64,000 bases of DNA from Collinsella sp. (GTDB lineage Bacteria; Actinomycetota; Coriobacteriia; Coriobacteriales; Coriobacteriaceae). The position numbers and the translations under genes were made by a program. The notes under the pieces were generated by a model, which saw only the letters and a list, made by a program, of their open reading frames with translations, was not told where the DNA came from and ran no database searches. The stretch spans positions 17,223 to 81,222 of the forward strand of contig DXZT01000009.1 of NCBI GenBank assembly GCA_019419545.1, written 5' to 3'. Positions 1 to 8,565 of this stretch are shown piece by piece (position 1 is the stretch's first letter; every line of letters starts with the position of its first letter).

Positions 1-75
1 CAGGACGACGATGAGCCATACCCGGGCCGAACGTTTGCCCCGCTCCTGAGCGGTGTGGTCGGGTGCATCAATCAC
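1..75 (-). CDS. Partial membrane protein gene (5' end only)
   Basis: Only the first 25 codons lie in the window, read from a GTG at 75 down to base 1. The start overlaps the stop of the solute-binding lipoprotein gene by four bases (GTGA), and a GGAGG sits seven bases before it. The visible N-terminus is a short polar stretch (VIDAPDHTAQERGKRSAR) followed by VWLIVVL, which looks like the beginning of a membrane segment. Translational coupling to a periplasmic-type binding protein suggests a partner such as an ABC permease or a sensor kinase, but the sequence stops too early to decide. Product not recognised. Confidence 0.5.
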   Translation of the reverse strand, partial: MIDAPDHTAQERGKRSARVWLIVVL

Positions 76-941
76 GACAGGCCCTCCACATTCAAAAACG
101 GCGAAGGGTCATCAAAGTACTTTGACACCAGGCGTTCCATGGTGCCATCGGCAAGCATTTCTTGATAGGCATGGGTGAGCTTAACGTCGATACCGCGCGT
201 GTCGTTGAGATCGAAAGCGGTGCCCAACCCAACCTCCAGCAGCGGCTCAGACAGAATGCGATACGTCACGCCATAGTCTTTTTCGTAAGTAAGCAGCGAG
301 GACTCATGCGCGGCGATGGCATCGACCAGGCCCTCGACGAGCGCCGGGTTCAGGTACGAGCGGTCCGAAAAGCTGTAGAGCTCCTTAATCTGCGGAACGT
401 TTTCATTGGTGTGATTGAGCAGAATCGATTCGGGCTTGGTGGTGGACTGGACCGCCACGACCCTACCCTCAAGATCGGCAAGCGTGTAGATATCGCTTTC
501 GGGATCGACAGCAACCACCTGTCGGCTCGCAAGGTACGGCCCCGCCCAGCGATACTCGCCTTCGCGGCCCGTCATACTAAAGCTGCCCATGACGCAATCG
601 AGCTCGCCGCTCGCCAGCAGCTCTTTCTTCTTTTCCCAGTCGATCAGCTGGTACTTTGGCTTGTAGCCAATGCGGCCCAAAGCCTCGGTCAAAATATCGA
701 CATCCAGGCCAACAATATCGCCGTACTCGTTGCTATACACAAACGGTGGATAGAGGTCGCTGCCAACGTTGAGCGTCTTAAGGTTGTCGTCTTTGACCTG
801 CGAGGCGGCTGCGCCTTCTGATGCAGACGTCGGGGTTCCGTCATTCGATCCAAAACAGCCAGCTATCGCTACGACAAAGGCGCCCACCACTGCAAGCGCA
901 ACAAACAACGGTATGGCGACCGAGCGACGAGGCCTTTTCAT
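72..941 (-). CDS. Amino-acid-type solute-binding lipoprotein
   Basis: A 289-residue extracytoplasmic solute-binding protein of the SBP_bac_3 (polar amino acid) type. I take the ATG at 941 (MKRPRRSVAIP) rather than an upstream in-frame ATG, because it begins a lipoprotein signal: basic residues, a hydrophobic core, then a lipobox (IAGC). The mature part has the family hallmarks NVGSDLYPPFVY, IVGLDVDILTEA and LDCVMGSFSMTGRE, and ends about where family members do. It would be tethered to the outer face of the membrane and deliver a small ligand to a transporter or sensor. The next gene downstream starts inside its stop codon, so the two are made together. The ligand cannot be read from the sequence. 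Confidence 0.85.
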   Translation of the reverse strand: MKRPRRSVAIPLFVALAVVGAFVVAIAGCFGSNDGTPTSASEGAAASQVKDDNLKTLNVGSDLYPPFVYSNEYGDIVGLDVDILTEALGRIGYKPKYQLIDWEKKKELLASGELDCVMGSFSMTGREGEYRWAGPYLASRQVVAVDPESDIYTLADLEGRVVAVQSTTKPESILLNHTNENVPQIKELYSFSDRSYLNPALVEGLVDAIAAHESSLLTYEKDYGVTYRILSEPLLEVGLGTAFDLNDTRGIDVKLTHAYQEMLADGTMERLVSKYFDDPSPFLNVEGLS

Positions 942-1082
942 CGAGCTCCAGACAATCCTGTTTACAGACTCAAGAGCTGAATAATAGCAGACAAAACCGC
1001 GCTCGCGCTCAATGGTTACAGATGCTTTACCATACAGGGCCTTCCAGCCAATCTGGCAGACAGCCCCGCATGCAGCGCTCAC

Positions 1083-2297
1083 TTACTGTGCATTAAAAAC
1101 GTAGCGGTCCAAGCGGTCGCACGCTTCCCTTACACGCGAAAGCGGCAGCGCCAGATTCACGCGAATGTGGCAAGGTCCATGGAATGGACGGCCGTCCTGA
1201 TAGCCCACGCCCACACGCGCCCCCTCGTCGAGCAACCACTGAATATCGCGGCCACGCTCGCGGCACCACTCTGTGCAGTCCAGGAACACCATATAGGTGC
1301 CCTGCGGGCGCGAATAGGACACGCCCTCAAAATGCTCGTCCACGTAATCGCAGAAGTAGTCAATGTTGCCCTCGATGGCCTCGTTAAGCTCATCGAGCCA
1401 CTCGTAGCCCTGCGGCTGGTAGGCGCCGATAAGCGCGTGCATCGAAAGGACATTCATCTCGTTGTAGTGGGTCTTATTGGACACGGCGCACACGCGGTCG
1501 CGCAGCGTCTCGTTATAGATGATGTGGTAGCTGCCGACCAGGCCCGCCAGGTTAAACGTCTTGCTGGGCGCATAGAGGGCGACCGTGCGCATGCGGGCAT
1601 CCTCGCTCACCGACTGCGTCGGGATATGCTTGTGGCCGGGCAAGATGATGTCGGACCAAATCTCGTCCGAAATCACCACGCAATCGTGCCGGCGATAGAT
1701 GTCCATGGCGCGCTCGATCTCGTCGCGCTCCCATACGCGGCCGCAAGGATTGTGCGGCGAGCAGAACACCGCGGCGTGGATGTGGTTTTGGACGAGCTTG
1801 TGCTCCATGTCCTCAAAGTCCATGCGCCACACGCCCTGGTCGTCGAGCTTAAGCGGGCTGTGGACAATGCGATAGCCCGCGGCTTCAATGGACTTGGTAA
1901 AGCCGATGTAGGTAGGGCTGTGGACCAGCACCGCATCGCCCGACTGGACATACGCGCGCAGGGTCGACACGACGCCGCCCAGCACGCCGTTCTCGTAGCC
2001 GATATGCTCCGGGAGCAGGCCCTCGACGCCATTACGGCGGCTCTGCCATTCGATGATGCGGTCGAAGTACTCGTCGCGCGGATCGAAATAGCCAAACATG
2101 GGATGCTGGGCGCGCTGAATGATGTGCTCCTGGACCGTGGGCACCGTGGCAAAGTTCATGTCCGCCACCCACATGGGGATGCGGTCGAAGCCCTCGTCGG
2201 GCGCGTTCGGAGCCATGCCGGGGATCTCGCCCCAGGAGTCAACGGCGATGGCGTCCATGCCGTGGCGGTCGATAAGCGAAGTAAAGTCGTATTTCAT
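1083..2297 (-). CDS. PatB/MalY-type pyridoxal-phosphate C-S lyase
   Basis: A 404-residue fold-type I PLP enzyme of the MalY/PatB group, which cleaves the C-beta-S bond of cystathionine or cysteine conjugates to give a thiol, pyruvate and ammonia. Visible signatures are RIPMWVADMNFA near residue 40, SPHNPCGR (Asn183), SDEIWSDI (Asp211, which pairs with the pyridine nitrogen) and the Schiff-base lysine K246 in APSKTFNLAG. Length is normal for the family. The ATG at 2297 has a GGAGCT six bases upstream. It stands alone on the minus strand, 141 bases upstream of the solute-binding protein gene. An ordinary aminotransferase role is possible, but the WVADMNF motif favours a lyase. Confidence 0.85.
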   Translation of the reverse strand: MKYDFTSLIDRHGMDAIAVDSWGEIPGMAPNAPDEGFDRIPMWVADMNFATVPTVQEHIIQRAQHPMFGYFDPRDEYFDRIIEWQSRRNGVEGLLPEHIGYENGVLGGVVSTLRAYVQSGDAVLVHSPTYIGFTKSIEAAGYRIVHSPLKLDDQGVWRMDFEDMEHKLVQNHIHAAVFCSPHNPCGRVWERDEIERAMDIYRRHDCVVISDEIWSDIILPGHKHIPTQSVSEDARMRTVALYAPSKTFNLAGLVGSYHIIYNETLRDRVCAVSNKTHYNEMNVLSMHALIGAYQPQGYEWLDELNEAIEGNIDYFCDYVDEHFEGVSYSRPQGTYMVFLDCTEWCRERGRDIQWLLDEGARVGVGYQDGRPFHGPCHIRVNLALPLSRVREACDRLDRYVFNAQ

Positions 2298-2409
2298 GCT
2301 GAGCTCCCGTGCAAAGCGGATTGTTTTGATAGGCGTTATTGTCCACCAGCGAGGGCGATTTTGGCACGGGGTTTGGCGTTGAATTTGGCGAGCGTCGTCG
2401 AATGGCCAG

Positions 2410-3147
2410 CTAGTCCCGCGCGTCGTTGACGGCGATTACCGTCAACCTGGTTCCATCAACCGTAAAGGATATGTCGAGCCCGGCGTAGGCCAGATGGTAG
2501 ACGCGGTTTGGCTCGTGCTTGCTGCCCGCGCGGCGCGGATCTTGGCGGAGCACCTCGACCAACCCGGGGAGCTTTGTGGGCGGGACCATCTCCTGCAGCG
2601 CTTGCGGGAAGTCAACGTCGAGCTCTTGCCACGGCGCATCCTCAATCCAGCCGCCGGTCGCATCCGGGTGACAGTCCGCAAACGGAATGTAGGGCTTGAT
2701 GTCGTAGATGGGCGTGCCATCGCGCAGATCCGCTCCCAGCACATGGATGATGGGGCCGTCGTCGGTAAGCTCGACACGATCGAGCTTGACGCAGGTAAGA
2801 CCGATGGGATTGGGGCGAAACGGGCTGCGTGTGGCAAATACGCCCACGCGCTCGGCTCCACCCAAGCGCGGCGGACGCACGGTCTTCGACCACTTGGCGT
2901 TGGTGCCGGACCTGTCCTGCGTCTTGGCATCGGCGGCGATGTCTTCGGCCGTGCCACCGGGCGTTCCGTTTTCAAAGCGCCAGAGCAGCCACAGGTGAGA
3001 GAAGGAGTCCAGACCCTCAACTGCTGCGTTGGAGGCAAATTCCGGCTCAAAGACGATGCGTCCCTGCAGATGGGGCGCCAAAAAGCTGTTGCGTGGGATG
3101 CCGAACTTCTGCGGCAGGTCGGTATGTATGTGAGCAATAGGTTCCAT
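2410..3147 (-). CDS. trmO: TrmO-like tRNA t6A37 N6-methyltransferase
   Basis: The product (about 245 residues) belongs to the TsaA/YaeB/TrmO beta-barrel family, which uses S-adenosylmethionine to methylate t6A at position 37 of certain tRNAs. Typical features are PRNSFLAPHLQGRIVFEP, the SHLWLLWRFE strand, RPPRLGGAERVGVFATRSPFRPNPIGL (quoted here in part: VGVFATRSPFRPNPIG) and the acidic segment DGTPIYDIKPYIPFAD. I start at the ATG at 3147 (MEPIAHIH); an ATG three codons upstream at 3156 is also possible, and neither has a strong ribosome binding site. A long open frame continues upstream to 3588 but lacks family similarity, so I exclude it. Confidence 0.8.
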   Translation of the reverse strand: MEPIAHIHTDLPQKFGIPRNSFLAPHLQGRIVFEPEFASNAAVEGLDSFSHLWLLWRFENGTPGGTAEDIAADAKTQDRSGTNAKWSKTVRPPRLGGAERVGVFATRSPFRPNPIGLTCVKLDRVELTDDGPIIHVLGADLRDGTPIYDIKPYIPFADCHPDATGGWIEDAPWQELDVDFPQALQEMVPPTKLPGLVEVLRQDPRRAGSKHEPNRVYHLAYAGLDISFTVDGTRLTVIAVNDARD

Positions 3148-3288
3148 GCCGGTCATTGTACGGCATGGAGGTGTAGGGCGTTGCGCGCAATTCTTCGCCG
3201 CGGTCCCCCGTCGTGCAACCAACGGTTGCTTGGAAGGGTGCCGGCCGCCGCGTATGCTTAAGCCATCAACCAGCAGAAAGGAGCCGTT

Positions 3289-4116
3289 ATGGCCTTTGCA
3301 GAAAAGCTCATCGCTGTCCGTCGCGCCCATCACCTTACCCAAGAGCAGCTCGCCGCCAAGCTCTTCGTCACACGCCAAGCCGTCAGCCGTTGGGAACGCA
3401 GCGAGGTCACACCGGGCATCGACATGATGAAGCTCATCGCCGCCGTAACCGGAGAACCGCTGTCCCACCTGCTCGAAATGCCCGAGCACTATTGTCAGAG
3501 CTGCGGCATGATACTCACGCCCGACGACTGCGGCACCGATGCTGCGGGCACCGCGACCGATCATTACTGCAAGTGGTGCTACGACCACGGCAAGTACACC
3601 TACGACACCACAATGGAGGCAATGATCGAGGATTGTGCCCCGCGGCTAGCACAAAACACCGGTATGTCGCTCGACGAAGCCGTCTCGCTCATGGGCGCGG
3701 TGCTACCGCAACTGGAGCGCTGGCGCACCGTGCAAGAAAACGAGAAGCGCTACGGTGCCGAAGCCCGGGCGCGCTATGGCAATGAGGCTATCGATGCAGC
3801 AAACGAAGCGTTGCTGGACATGGATCCTCATACATGGAACGACATGAAAGAACTCGAGCGCGCTATTCTGGGCCAGCTCTCGATTGCCACGGGCGACGGC
3901 GATCCAAAGAGCAACGAAGCCCGCAAACTTGTCGCAATGCACCGCCGATGGATTGGCCTTAACTGGGGACACGAACCCCAAGACGGAGCATACCTGGGCC
4001 TCGCCAATGGTTATCTTGCCGACCAGCGCTTTGTTGACTACTACGACAAGCCCTGCGGCACTGGAGCCACGGCGTTTCTGGTACAGGCCATCGAGTCGTC
4101 GTTGATTCGCGCATAG
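3289..4116 (+). CDS. HTH-XRE regulator with zinc ribbon and TipAS-like domain
   Basis: A 275-residue three-part regulator. Residues 1-60 are an XRE helix-turn-helix (LTQEQLAAKLFVTRQAVSRWE). Residues 68-103 form a small zinc ribbon with paired cysteines (YCQSCG and YCKWCYDHGKY). The remaining C-terminal half resembles the TipAS drug-recognition domain, with MHRRWIGLNWG and YLADQRFVDYYD. TipAS domains bind peptide antibiotics and other ligands, so a ligand-responsive regulator is likely; the ligand is unknown. The ATG at 3289 follows AAAGGAG by seven bases. It faces away from the trmO-like gene and is followed 51 bases later by a glutaredoxin gene on the same strand, a possible target or operon partner. 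Confidence 0.75.
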   Translation: MAFAEKLIAVRRAHHLTQEQLAAKLFVTRQAVSRWERSEVTPGIDMMKLIAAVTGEPLSHLLEMPEHYCQSCGMILTPDDCGTDAAGTATDHYCKWCYDHGKYTYDTTMEAMIEDCAPRLAQNTGMSLDEAVSLMGAVLPQLERWRTVQENEKRYGAEARARYGNEAIDAANEALLDMDPHTWNDMKELERAILGQLSIATGDGDPKSNEARKLVAMHRRWIGLNWGHEPQDGAYLGLANGYLADQRFVDYYDKPCGTGATAFLVQAIESSLIRA

Positions 4117-4167
4117 ACCGCGGCGGCTTTGGGTATCTCAATCGAAACCTCAACCGATTGGAGACCC

Positions 4168-4413
4168 ATGGCTACTGATCACGAGCTCGAACTGTACGTT
4201 ATGACCGGCTGCCCGTATTGCATAAAGGTCAAGCGCTTCCTGGCCGATAACGGCGTGACCATTCCCGAGCGCAACATCTCGACCGATACCGAAGCCGAGC
4301 AGACACTCATCGCCATCGGCGGAAAACGCCAGGTTCCCTGCCTGTTCATCGACGGAAAGCCGCTCTACGAGTCGGGCGACATCATCGCGTGGGTGCAGGA
4401 GAATTTGCTCTAG
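4168..4413 (+). CDS. Glutaredoxin-like thiol oxidoreductase
   Basis: An 81-residue thioredoxin-fold protein with the dithiol active site CPYC close to the N-terminus (VMTGCPYCIKVKRFL), the cis-proline region (GKRQVPCLF) and the C-terminal glycine motif (YESGDIIAWV). It would reduce disulfides or glutathione-type mixed disulfides in the cytoplasm. I start at ATG 4168, which follows GGAG by four bases, instead of an in-frame ATG at 4129 that lacks a ribosome binding site. It directly follows the HTH/zinc-ribbon gene and may share its transcript. Confidence 0.85.
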   Translation: MATDHELELYVMTGCPYCIKVKRFLADNGVTIPERNISTDTEAEQTLIAIGGKRQVPCLFIDGKPLYESGDIIAWVQENLL

Positions 4414-4457
4414 CACGCGCACTGCGGCCAGTTCGCGCCAACCGAGCCGAACCCATA

Positions 4458-4586
4458 CGAACCAAACATGTACACCGGCATCCAAAGTCGACATTTTTCG
4501 ACATCTTTGGATGCTGGTGTACAGCTTTTTGCATGGGCCCAGCACAGGTAATCATTGGGGACGTTCTTAAATGACTAGTTGTTTGA
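4458..4586. repeat. Hairpin-bearing intergenic repeat, copy 1 (truncated)
   Basis: Near-identical to 5565-5695. It holds a 19-bp stem with one mismatch (arms 4469-4487 and 4505-4523, loop containing TCGA-CATTTT-TCGA), then a shared tail GCATGGGCCCAGCACAGG and TTGGGGACGTTCTT. The right arm of the second palindrome, present in copy 2, is missing here. Lies just after the glutaredoxin gene, so the first stem could also stop transcription. Confidence 0.75.
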
Positions 4587-5206
4587 GACAGCCTTTGGAT
4601 TATGGCTGTTTGAGGCCATCTGACGTCTCTGGAAAGGACTCCTTAGAGGACCGTGTTCAAAAAATGGCAAATATGAGTACTGCTACTTGTTTAGTAACAG
4701 CGATTTTAATCATTTCAGGGATCATTCAACGCCCCAAGCGCCCACAGACGGCGTTATTTCTCCCCATATGTTCAATAAAAGAGACGCCTAATGGTATTAA
4801 CTCTCATCAGGGACCTCATTCTTGAACAAAATAAATGCAACCATAATGGCAACAGTACTCATATTTGCCCCTTTTTGCACACAGCCCTCCAGAATAGTCG
4901 TTAGGAACGACTCAAAATGGCAATTCCGGCACTTAGACGCTCTCTTCTTGAATGACTAGTTGTTAGAGAACACTCAGCGACTACTCCAATTCGCGACACA
5001 CTGTGTTGCGAATTGAGCTGTTCTCACCACCGAAGACCGGTGAAAGCTCCTGGCCAGAATCTCGATAGTTTGTTAAAGTGCCCCCTCTCTAGGTTCAATG
5101 AGCGCTCATGTTCCAGACTAGAAAGTGAAGAAATATCGAAGCCATCGATGCTCATTTCCTATCGAAAAAAACTAGTCAATAAACGCTAATTAGCTTGATA
5201 AACTGC
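4587..5206. other. AT-rich stretch without a convincing gene
   Basis: About 620 bases clearly richer in A+T than both flanks. The longest open frame (4571-4825, plus strand, 84 codons) begins inside the repeat and has no ribosome binding site or recognisable motif. The words GACTAGTTGTT(T/A)GAGA occur at 4573 and 4953, and ACTAGT again near 5170, which suggests decayed copies of the repeat tail. Probably acquired or degenerating DNA. Confidence 0.5.
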
Positions 5207-5239
5207 TTGTATTTTTGTCTACAAAACTGTATACAAAAA
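5207..5239 (+). promoter_or_regulatory. Promoter and overlapping operator of the RHH gene
   Basis: TTGTAT (5207-5212), 17 bases, then TATACA (5230-5235) forms a good sigma-70 type promoter. An inverted repeat, TTTTTGTCTAC (5212-5222) and GTATACAAAAA (5229-5239), ten of eleven positions matched, covers the -10 box. A protein bound there would block transcription; the ribbon-helix-helix product encoded 50 bases downstream is the obvious candidate, giving autoregulation (inference). Confidence 0.55.
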
Positions 5240-5289
5240 GAGATTCCGGTAACCAGCGCTCGACATTATGTCAATCGATAGGAGGAGCT

Positions 5290-5556
5290 ATGGACGCCAA
5301 GCAGCTCGAAAAGATGATGGGGTTTGCTCCCGGTGAGCTAGAAAAAGCCGCAGCGGCATACGAAAAAGATGAGTGGCCGAAGGGCCACACCGTCAAGTTG
5401 GGAAGGCCGCCGATTTCCGATGAACCAAGCGTTGTTTTATCGGCACGTGTTGGCGAATCGGTTCTTGAAGCATTTGACGCCAAGGCAAAACGCCATGGAC
5501 AAACGCGCACAGAACGACTCAGGGAGCTCATCACGCTCGATGCAATGATTGCCTAG
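5290..5556 (+). CDS. Ribbon-helix-helix protein, antitoxin-like
   Basis: An 88-residue protein started at ATG 5290, directly after a strong AGGAGGAGCT. The N-terminal 45 residues are charged (GELEKAAAAYEKDEWPKGH); residues 50-85 (SVVLSARVGESVLEAFDAKA, then TRTERLRELI) match a ribbon-helix-helix/CopG DNA-binding unit. Proteins of this build are often antitoxins of type II toxin-antitoxin pairs or small repressors. No toxin gene follows: the next 150 bases are the second repeat copy, then the oppositely oriented dus gene. It is therefore an orphan antitoxin or a stand-alone repressor. The AT-rich surroundings and flanking repeats suggest it came in as part of a small acquired patch. Confidence 0.6.
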   Translation: MDAKQLEKMMGFAPGELEKAAAAYEKDEWPKGHTVKLGRPPISDEPSVVLSARVGESVLEAFDAKAKRHGQTRTERLRELITLDAMIA

Positions 5557-5564
5557 TCCCCTGC

Positions 5565-5705
5565 CGAACCAAACATGTACGCCAGCATCCAAAGTCGACA
5601 TTTTTCGACATCTTTGGATGCTTGCGTACGGCTTTTTGCATGGGCCCAGCACAGGTAGTCATTGGGGACGTTCTTGAATGACTAGTCGTTTAAGAACGTC
5701 CCCAA
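5565..5705. repeat. Hairpin-bearing intergenic repeat, copy 2 (complete)
   Basis: Second copy of the element at 4458-4586. The first stem keeps its pairing although one base pair differs from copy 1 (an A-T pair in copy 1 is a G-C pair here). The second palindrome is complete: TTGGGGACGTTCTT (5662-5675) pairs with 5692-5705 over 14 bases around GACTAGTC. It separates the RHH gene from dus and ends ten bases before the dus stop codon. Confidence 0.75.
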
Positions 5706-5714
5706 CGTCTACAT

Positions 5715-6674
5715 TTAATCGCAAAAGCGGGCAACGGGCGCAAGTGGCTGCTCGCGAAAGACGCGCTCGACGGCGGCGCGGTATTCGTCGACCTTTTTGG
5801 TCTTACGTACGAGCTTGTGAACGGTAGCGGGATCGGCGAAAGCGCACTTGGCGTAGAACCACCACTCTTTCATACGAAAGACCGCGTTGCCGCCAATCTC
5901 TTCTGCATATGCCGCAAAGAGCGTGTCGTGGAAGCGCTGCAGCTCAGCAGCCGTTGCAGCAGGACCGCCGTTGACCATGCGAGCCAGAGCGGGGCTCGCG
6001 AGCAGGCCACGCCCCAACATCACATGGCGCGTGCCGGGATAGGCCTCCACCAGCGCATCCATGTCCTCAAGATCAAAAATATCGCCGTTGTATGCCACGG
6101 GAAACGGCGCCCGTTCCAGCGTCTCGCCGTAAAACTCTTTGCGCGGCGAGCCTGTATAGCGGTCCTTTTGCACGCGCGGATGCACAATCAGCTCTGCCAG
6201 CGGCATGCGGCAATAGAGGTCGAGCACGCGTTCGTACTCGTCGTCGCTTTCCAACCCCAGCCTGGTCTTGACCGACACCGGCAAGGGCGAGCGTTCGCAC
6301 ACGTCGCTCAAGAACACCTCGAGCTCATCCAAATTGCGCAGAAAGCCCGAACCCTTGCCCTTCGCGACCACCGTACCCGAAGGGCAGCCAAGGTTGAGGT
6401 TGACCTCGCGGTAACCCATATCGGCAAGCACCTGCGCCGCCCACACAAACTCGTCCGCATTCTTGGACATCAGCCGGGGCACCACGTTAAGTCCCTGGTT
6501 GTTGGCAGGATCGACCTCTTTAAACGCCTTGCCGCCAAAGCGATTGCCCACCCGCGGCGGCGGCAAAAACGGCGTGTAATAACAATCGAGCGCGCCGAAG
6601 CACTCCGCATGCACGCGACGGAACACATGCCCGGTAATCCCCTCCATAGGGGCCAGCGATAAATACATCAACAT
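5715..6674 (-). CDS. dus: tRNA-dihydrouridine synthase
   Basis: A 319-residue FMN-dependent enzyme that reduces uridine to dihydrouridine in tRNA. The TIM-barrel family signatures are all present: LAPMEGITGHVFRR at the N-terminus (FMN site), VNLNLGCPSG with catalytic Cys97, KGKGSGFLRN, SVKTRLG, and LIVHPRVQKDRYTGSP. The motifs and length are closest to the DusA/DusC side of the family, but I would not pick the subtype. The start MLMYLSLAPM at 6674 has GAGAATGG upstream; a start two codons later is equally plausible. Single-gene unit, convergent with the RHH gene. Confidence 0.9.
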   Translation of the reverse strand: MLMYLSLAPMEGITGHVFRRVHAECFGALDCYYTPFLPPPRVGNRFGGKAFKEVDPANNQGLNVVPRLMSKNADEFVWAAQVLADMGYREVNLNLGCPSGTVVAKGKGSGFLRNLDELEVFLSDVCERSPLPVSVKTRLGLESDDEYERVLDLYCRMPLAELIVHPRVQKDRYTGSPRKEFYGETLERAPFPVAYNGDIFDLEDMDALVEAYPGTRHVMLGRGLLASPALARMVNGGPAATAAELQRFHDTLFAAYAEEIGGNAVFRMKEWWFYAKCAFADPATVHKLVRKTKKVDEYRAAVERVFREQPLAPVARFCD

Positions 6675-6689
6675 CCATTCTCAAATCAA

Positions 6690-6718
6690 TGTGACAAAGG
6701 GACTGTCCCTTTGTCACA
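6690..6718. repeat. 29-bp palindromic repeat (TGTGACAAAGGGAC type), copy 1
   Basis: Two 13-base complementary arms around the trinucleotide TGT, lying in the divergent gap between dus and the DUF3592 gene. The same element recurs at 8526, 14759, 18203 and 22198. Confidence 0.85.
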
Positions 6719-6791
6719 TAATACGCCCACCGAGGGCGGGGGTTCTCTATACTGAGTCACATATGACGGTATCGCGCCAAAGGAGAACGCC

Positions 6792-7319
6792 GTGACCACG
6801 TCGCAGATATCCCTGCTCGCGCTCATCTTGGTTGGGGGCATCGGCATCCTGCTTATCGGAGTGAGCGCGCTCATGAAAGCCGTCGCTCGCAAGAAAGCCA
6901 AGGCCTGTACCGCCGTGACCATGGGAACGGTCATCGAGCATCGCTTTATGGGCGAAGGCAGGATGTATCCCGTTTTGGAATACGCCGTCGACGGCACGCA
7001 ATACCGCGCGAAAAAACAATTCCGTGGCATAAAGACCAAAAGCTTGTCGGGACTCCCCATCCGCACGCAAGCCACCGCCTACGAAGACGCCAAGGGCTGG
7101 CTGCACGTGCAGACAGGCCCCATCGCCCGCCTAGGCACCCTCGCGGAGCAGCTTTGGCCCCTCGGTAGCCAAATGACCGTGTACTACAACCCCAGCAACC
7201 CAGACAAAAGCTATGTCGAACGCCCCATCGTGGGCAACTTTGCCACACTGATGTTTAACATCGCAGGCTTCTTGCTCATCACGATGAGCATCTTGCTCTA
7301 TGTTCTTATCCAGCGCTAG
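6792..7319 (+). CDS. DUF3592 membrane protein
   Basis: A 175-residue protein with an N-terminal membrane helix (ISLLALILVGGIGILLIGVS), an extracytoplasmic beta-rich domain and a C-terminal helix (NIAGFLLITMSILLYVLI). The middle fits DUF3592: GTVIEHRFMGEGRMYPVLEY, then YRAKKQFRG and VTVYYNPSNPDKSYVE-like text (MTVYYNPSNPDKSYVE). The start is GTG 6792, preceded by AAAGGAGAACGCC. Function unknown for the family. The next gene, also a membrane protein, follows 63 bases later on the same strand. Confidence 0.75.
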   Translation: MTTSQISLLALILVGGIGILLIGVSALMKAVARKKAKACTAVTMGTVIEHRFMGEGRMYPVLEYAVDGTQYRAKKQFRGIKTKSLSGLPIRTQATAYEDAKGWLHVQTGPIARLGTLAEQLWPLGSQMTVYYNPSNPDKSYVERPIVGNFATLMFNIAGFLLITMSILLYVLIQR

Positions 7320-7382
7320 CTCAAACTGATGCGCCCCGCGCCCCATGCGCCGCAACGACCGTTACGACACCAAGGATCAGCC

Positions 7383-8517
7383 ATGGCAACACTTTCCGAA
7401 CAAGAACGCAAGCGTATCCAGCGATACTGCATCTATCCCAAGATTGCCGGCGCAGCGCTTGCCATGGCGTTTGTGCTGCCTTTTTTGATCATTCCCTTCG
7501 AAATGATTGACGATATCGTCTTCCATCATGAAAGCTTCCAGGAGACGAGCATGATGACCGCCTTGGCGCTCACCGCCGTCGAGCTCGCCATCTTCTGCTA
7601 CTGCGCGCTCGCGCCGCGCTTTGGCATGCGCGGCAAGCAGTGGAAAGAAATGCAGCGCCGACTCGCCGTCGAGCAGTCCGAGAAAGACCGCTCGGCACAA
7701 ATCGCAGGTGTTGTTGGCACGCAGGCCGCCGCGCGCCTGCTTAAGAACAGCGACAACGAGACCGCGCGCAACTTGGGCGGCGCGGCAGAAGTCGCCGCTG
7801 CCGTAGGCGCCGTCGCCACCGCAGCTGACGTACTTACCGAAAGCTTCGCTAACGCAAAGGCCATGGCGGAGACCTATAGCGTGCCTATCCCCCGTGCAAA
7901 AAAAATGGATCATCGCACTTGTGGCGCTGCCCCTCGCAATCGTGTGCGGTGCCTATATCCCGCAGCTGGCGCAGGGAAACATCGAGATGCAGGAGAATGC
8001 CGAGGCCGCGGCCGAGCAGATCGCCATCGCCCGCAAGACGCTAGAGCCCGCATGCGAGTACGTGTCCGCCGATGATCCCTTCGAGCGATATCAAGATTAC
8101 GGCTATCACGTCCGCGGCTATCTGCACGAAGGCGACTCAGATACCCAGAAGACCTATACGTACCTGGATTTCGACACCAAGGGAACGCTCAAGGAAGTCA
8201 GTTACATAGCAGAGATCGACCCCGACGCGAGCCTTGAGGACAACCTCGCCCGCATCGAGTTCGACTTGGACGAACTTTCCTCTGTCGTCCAAACCGTAGA
8301 CGTCAAGACCGTGAGTCCCGAGCTCCTAGCACCGCAAAAGCTCCCCGAAGAGTTTAGGCAGGCTTTTTTGAACGGTTCGCTCTACGAGAGAATCTCCATC
8401 AGGACGAGCGACGACCCCATCAAAACGTACTATTCGTTTGACACGGAGCCCGAGGACGAGTTTGACGAGTACACCCATCCAAGCATCCGTATCACGTTGG
8501 TGGGCAAAACGAGCTAG
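7383..8517 (+). pseudogene. Membrane protein gene split by a frameshift at an A8 tract
   Basis: The first frame (ATG 7383, after AAGGATCAG) encodes two membrane helices and an amphipathic, Ala-rich stretch up to YSVPIPRAKK, then runs out of frame to a stop at 8075 with Arg-rich nonsense. The second frame (to 8517) continues sensibly as WIIALVALPLAIVCGAYIPQ, a third membrane helix, and a soluble domain of about 180 residues. The switch falls on eight A residues at 7898-7905; removing one A would fuse both parts into a single protein of about 377 residues. A GTG at 7894 could start the second part separately, but no ribosome binding site is close. A mutation, a phase-variable tract or polymerase slippage are all possible. 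No family recognised. Confidence 0.65.
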
Positions 8518-8525
8518 GCGCCCAA

Positions 8526-8554
8526 TGTGACAAAGGGACTGTCCCTTTGTCACA
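8526..8554. repeat. 29-bp palindromic repeat, copy 2
   Basis: Same sequence as the copy at 6690-6718, eight bases after the stop codon of the split membrane protein gene. Confidence 0.85.
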
Positions 8555-8565
8555 TTCCATGAAAA

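Noticed and set aside
4571..4825. 84-codon open frame in the AT-rich patch
   Set aside because: Starts inside the repeat element and has no start signal or known motif.
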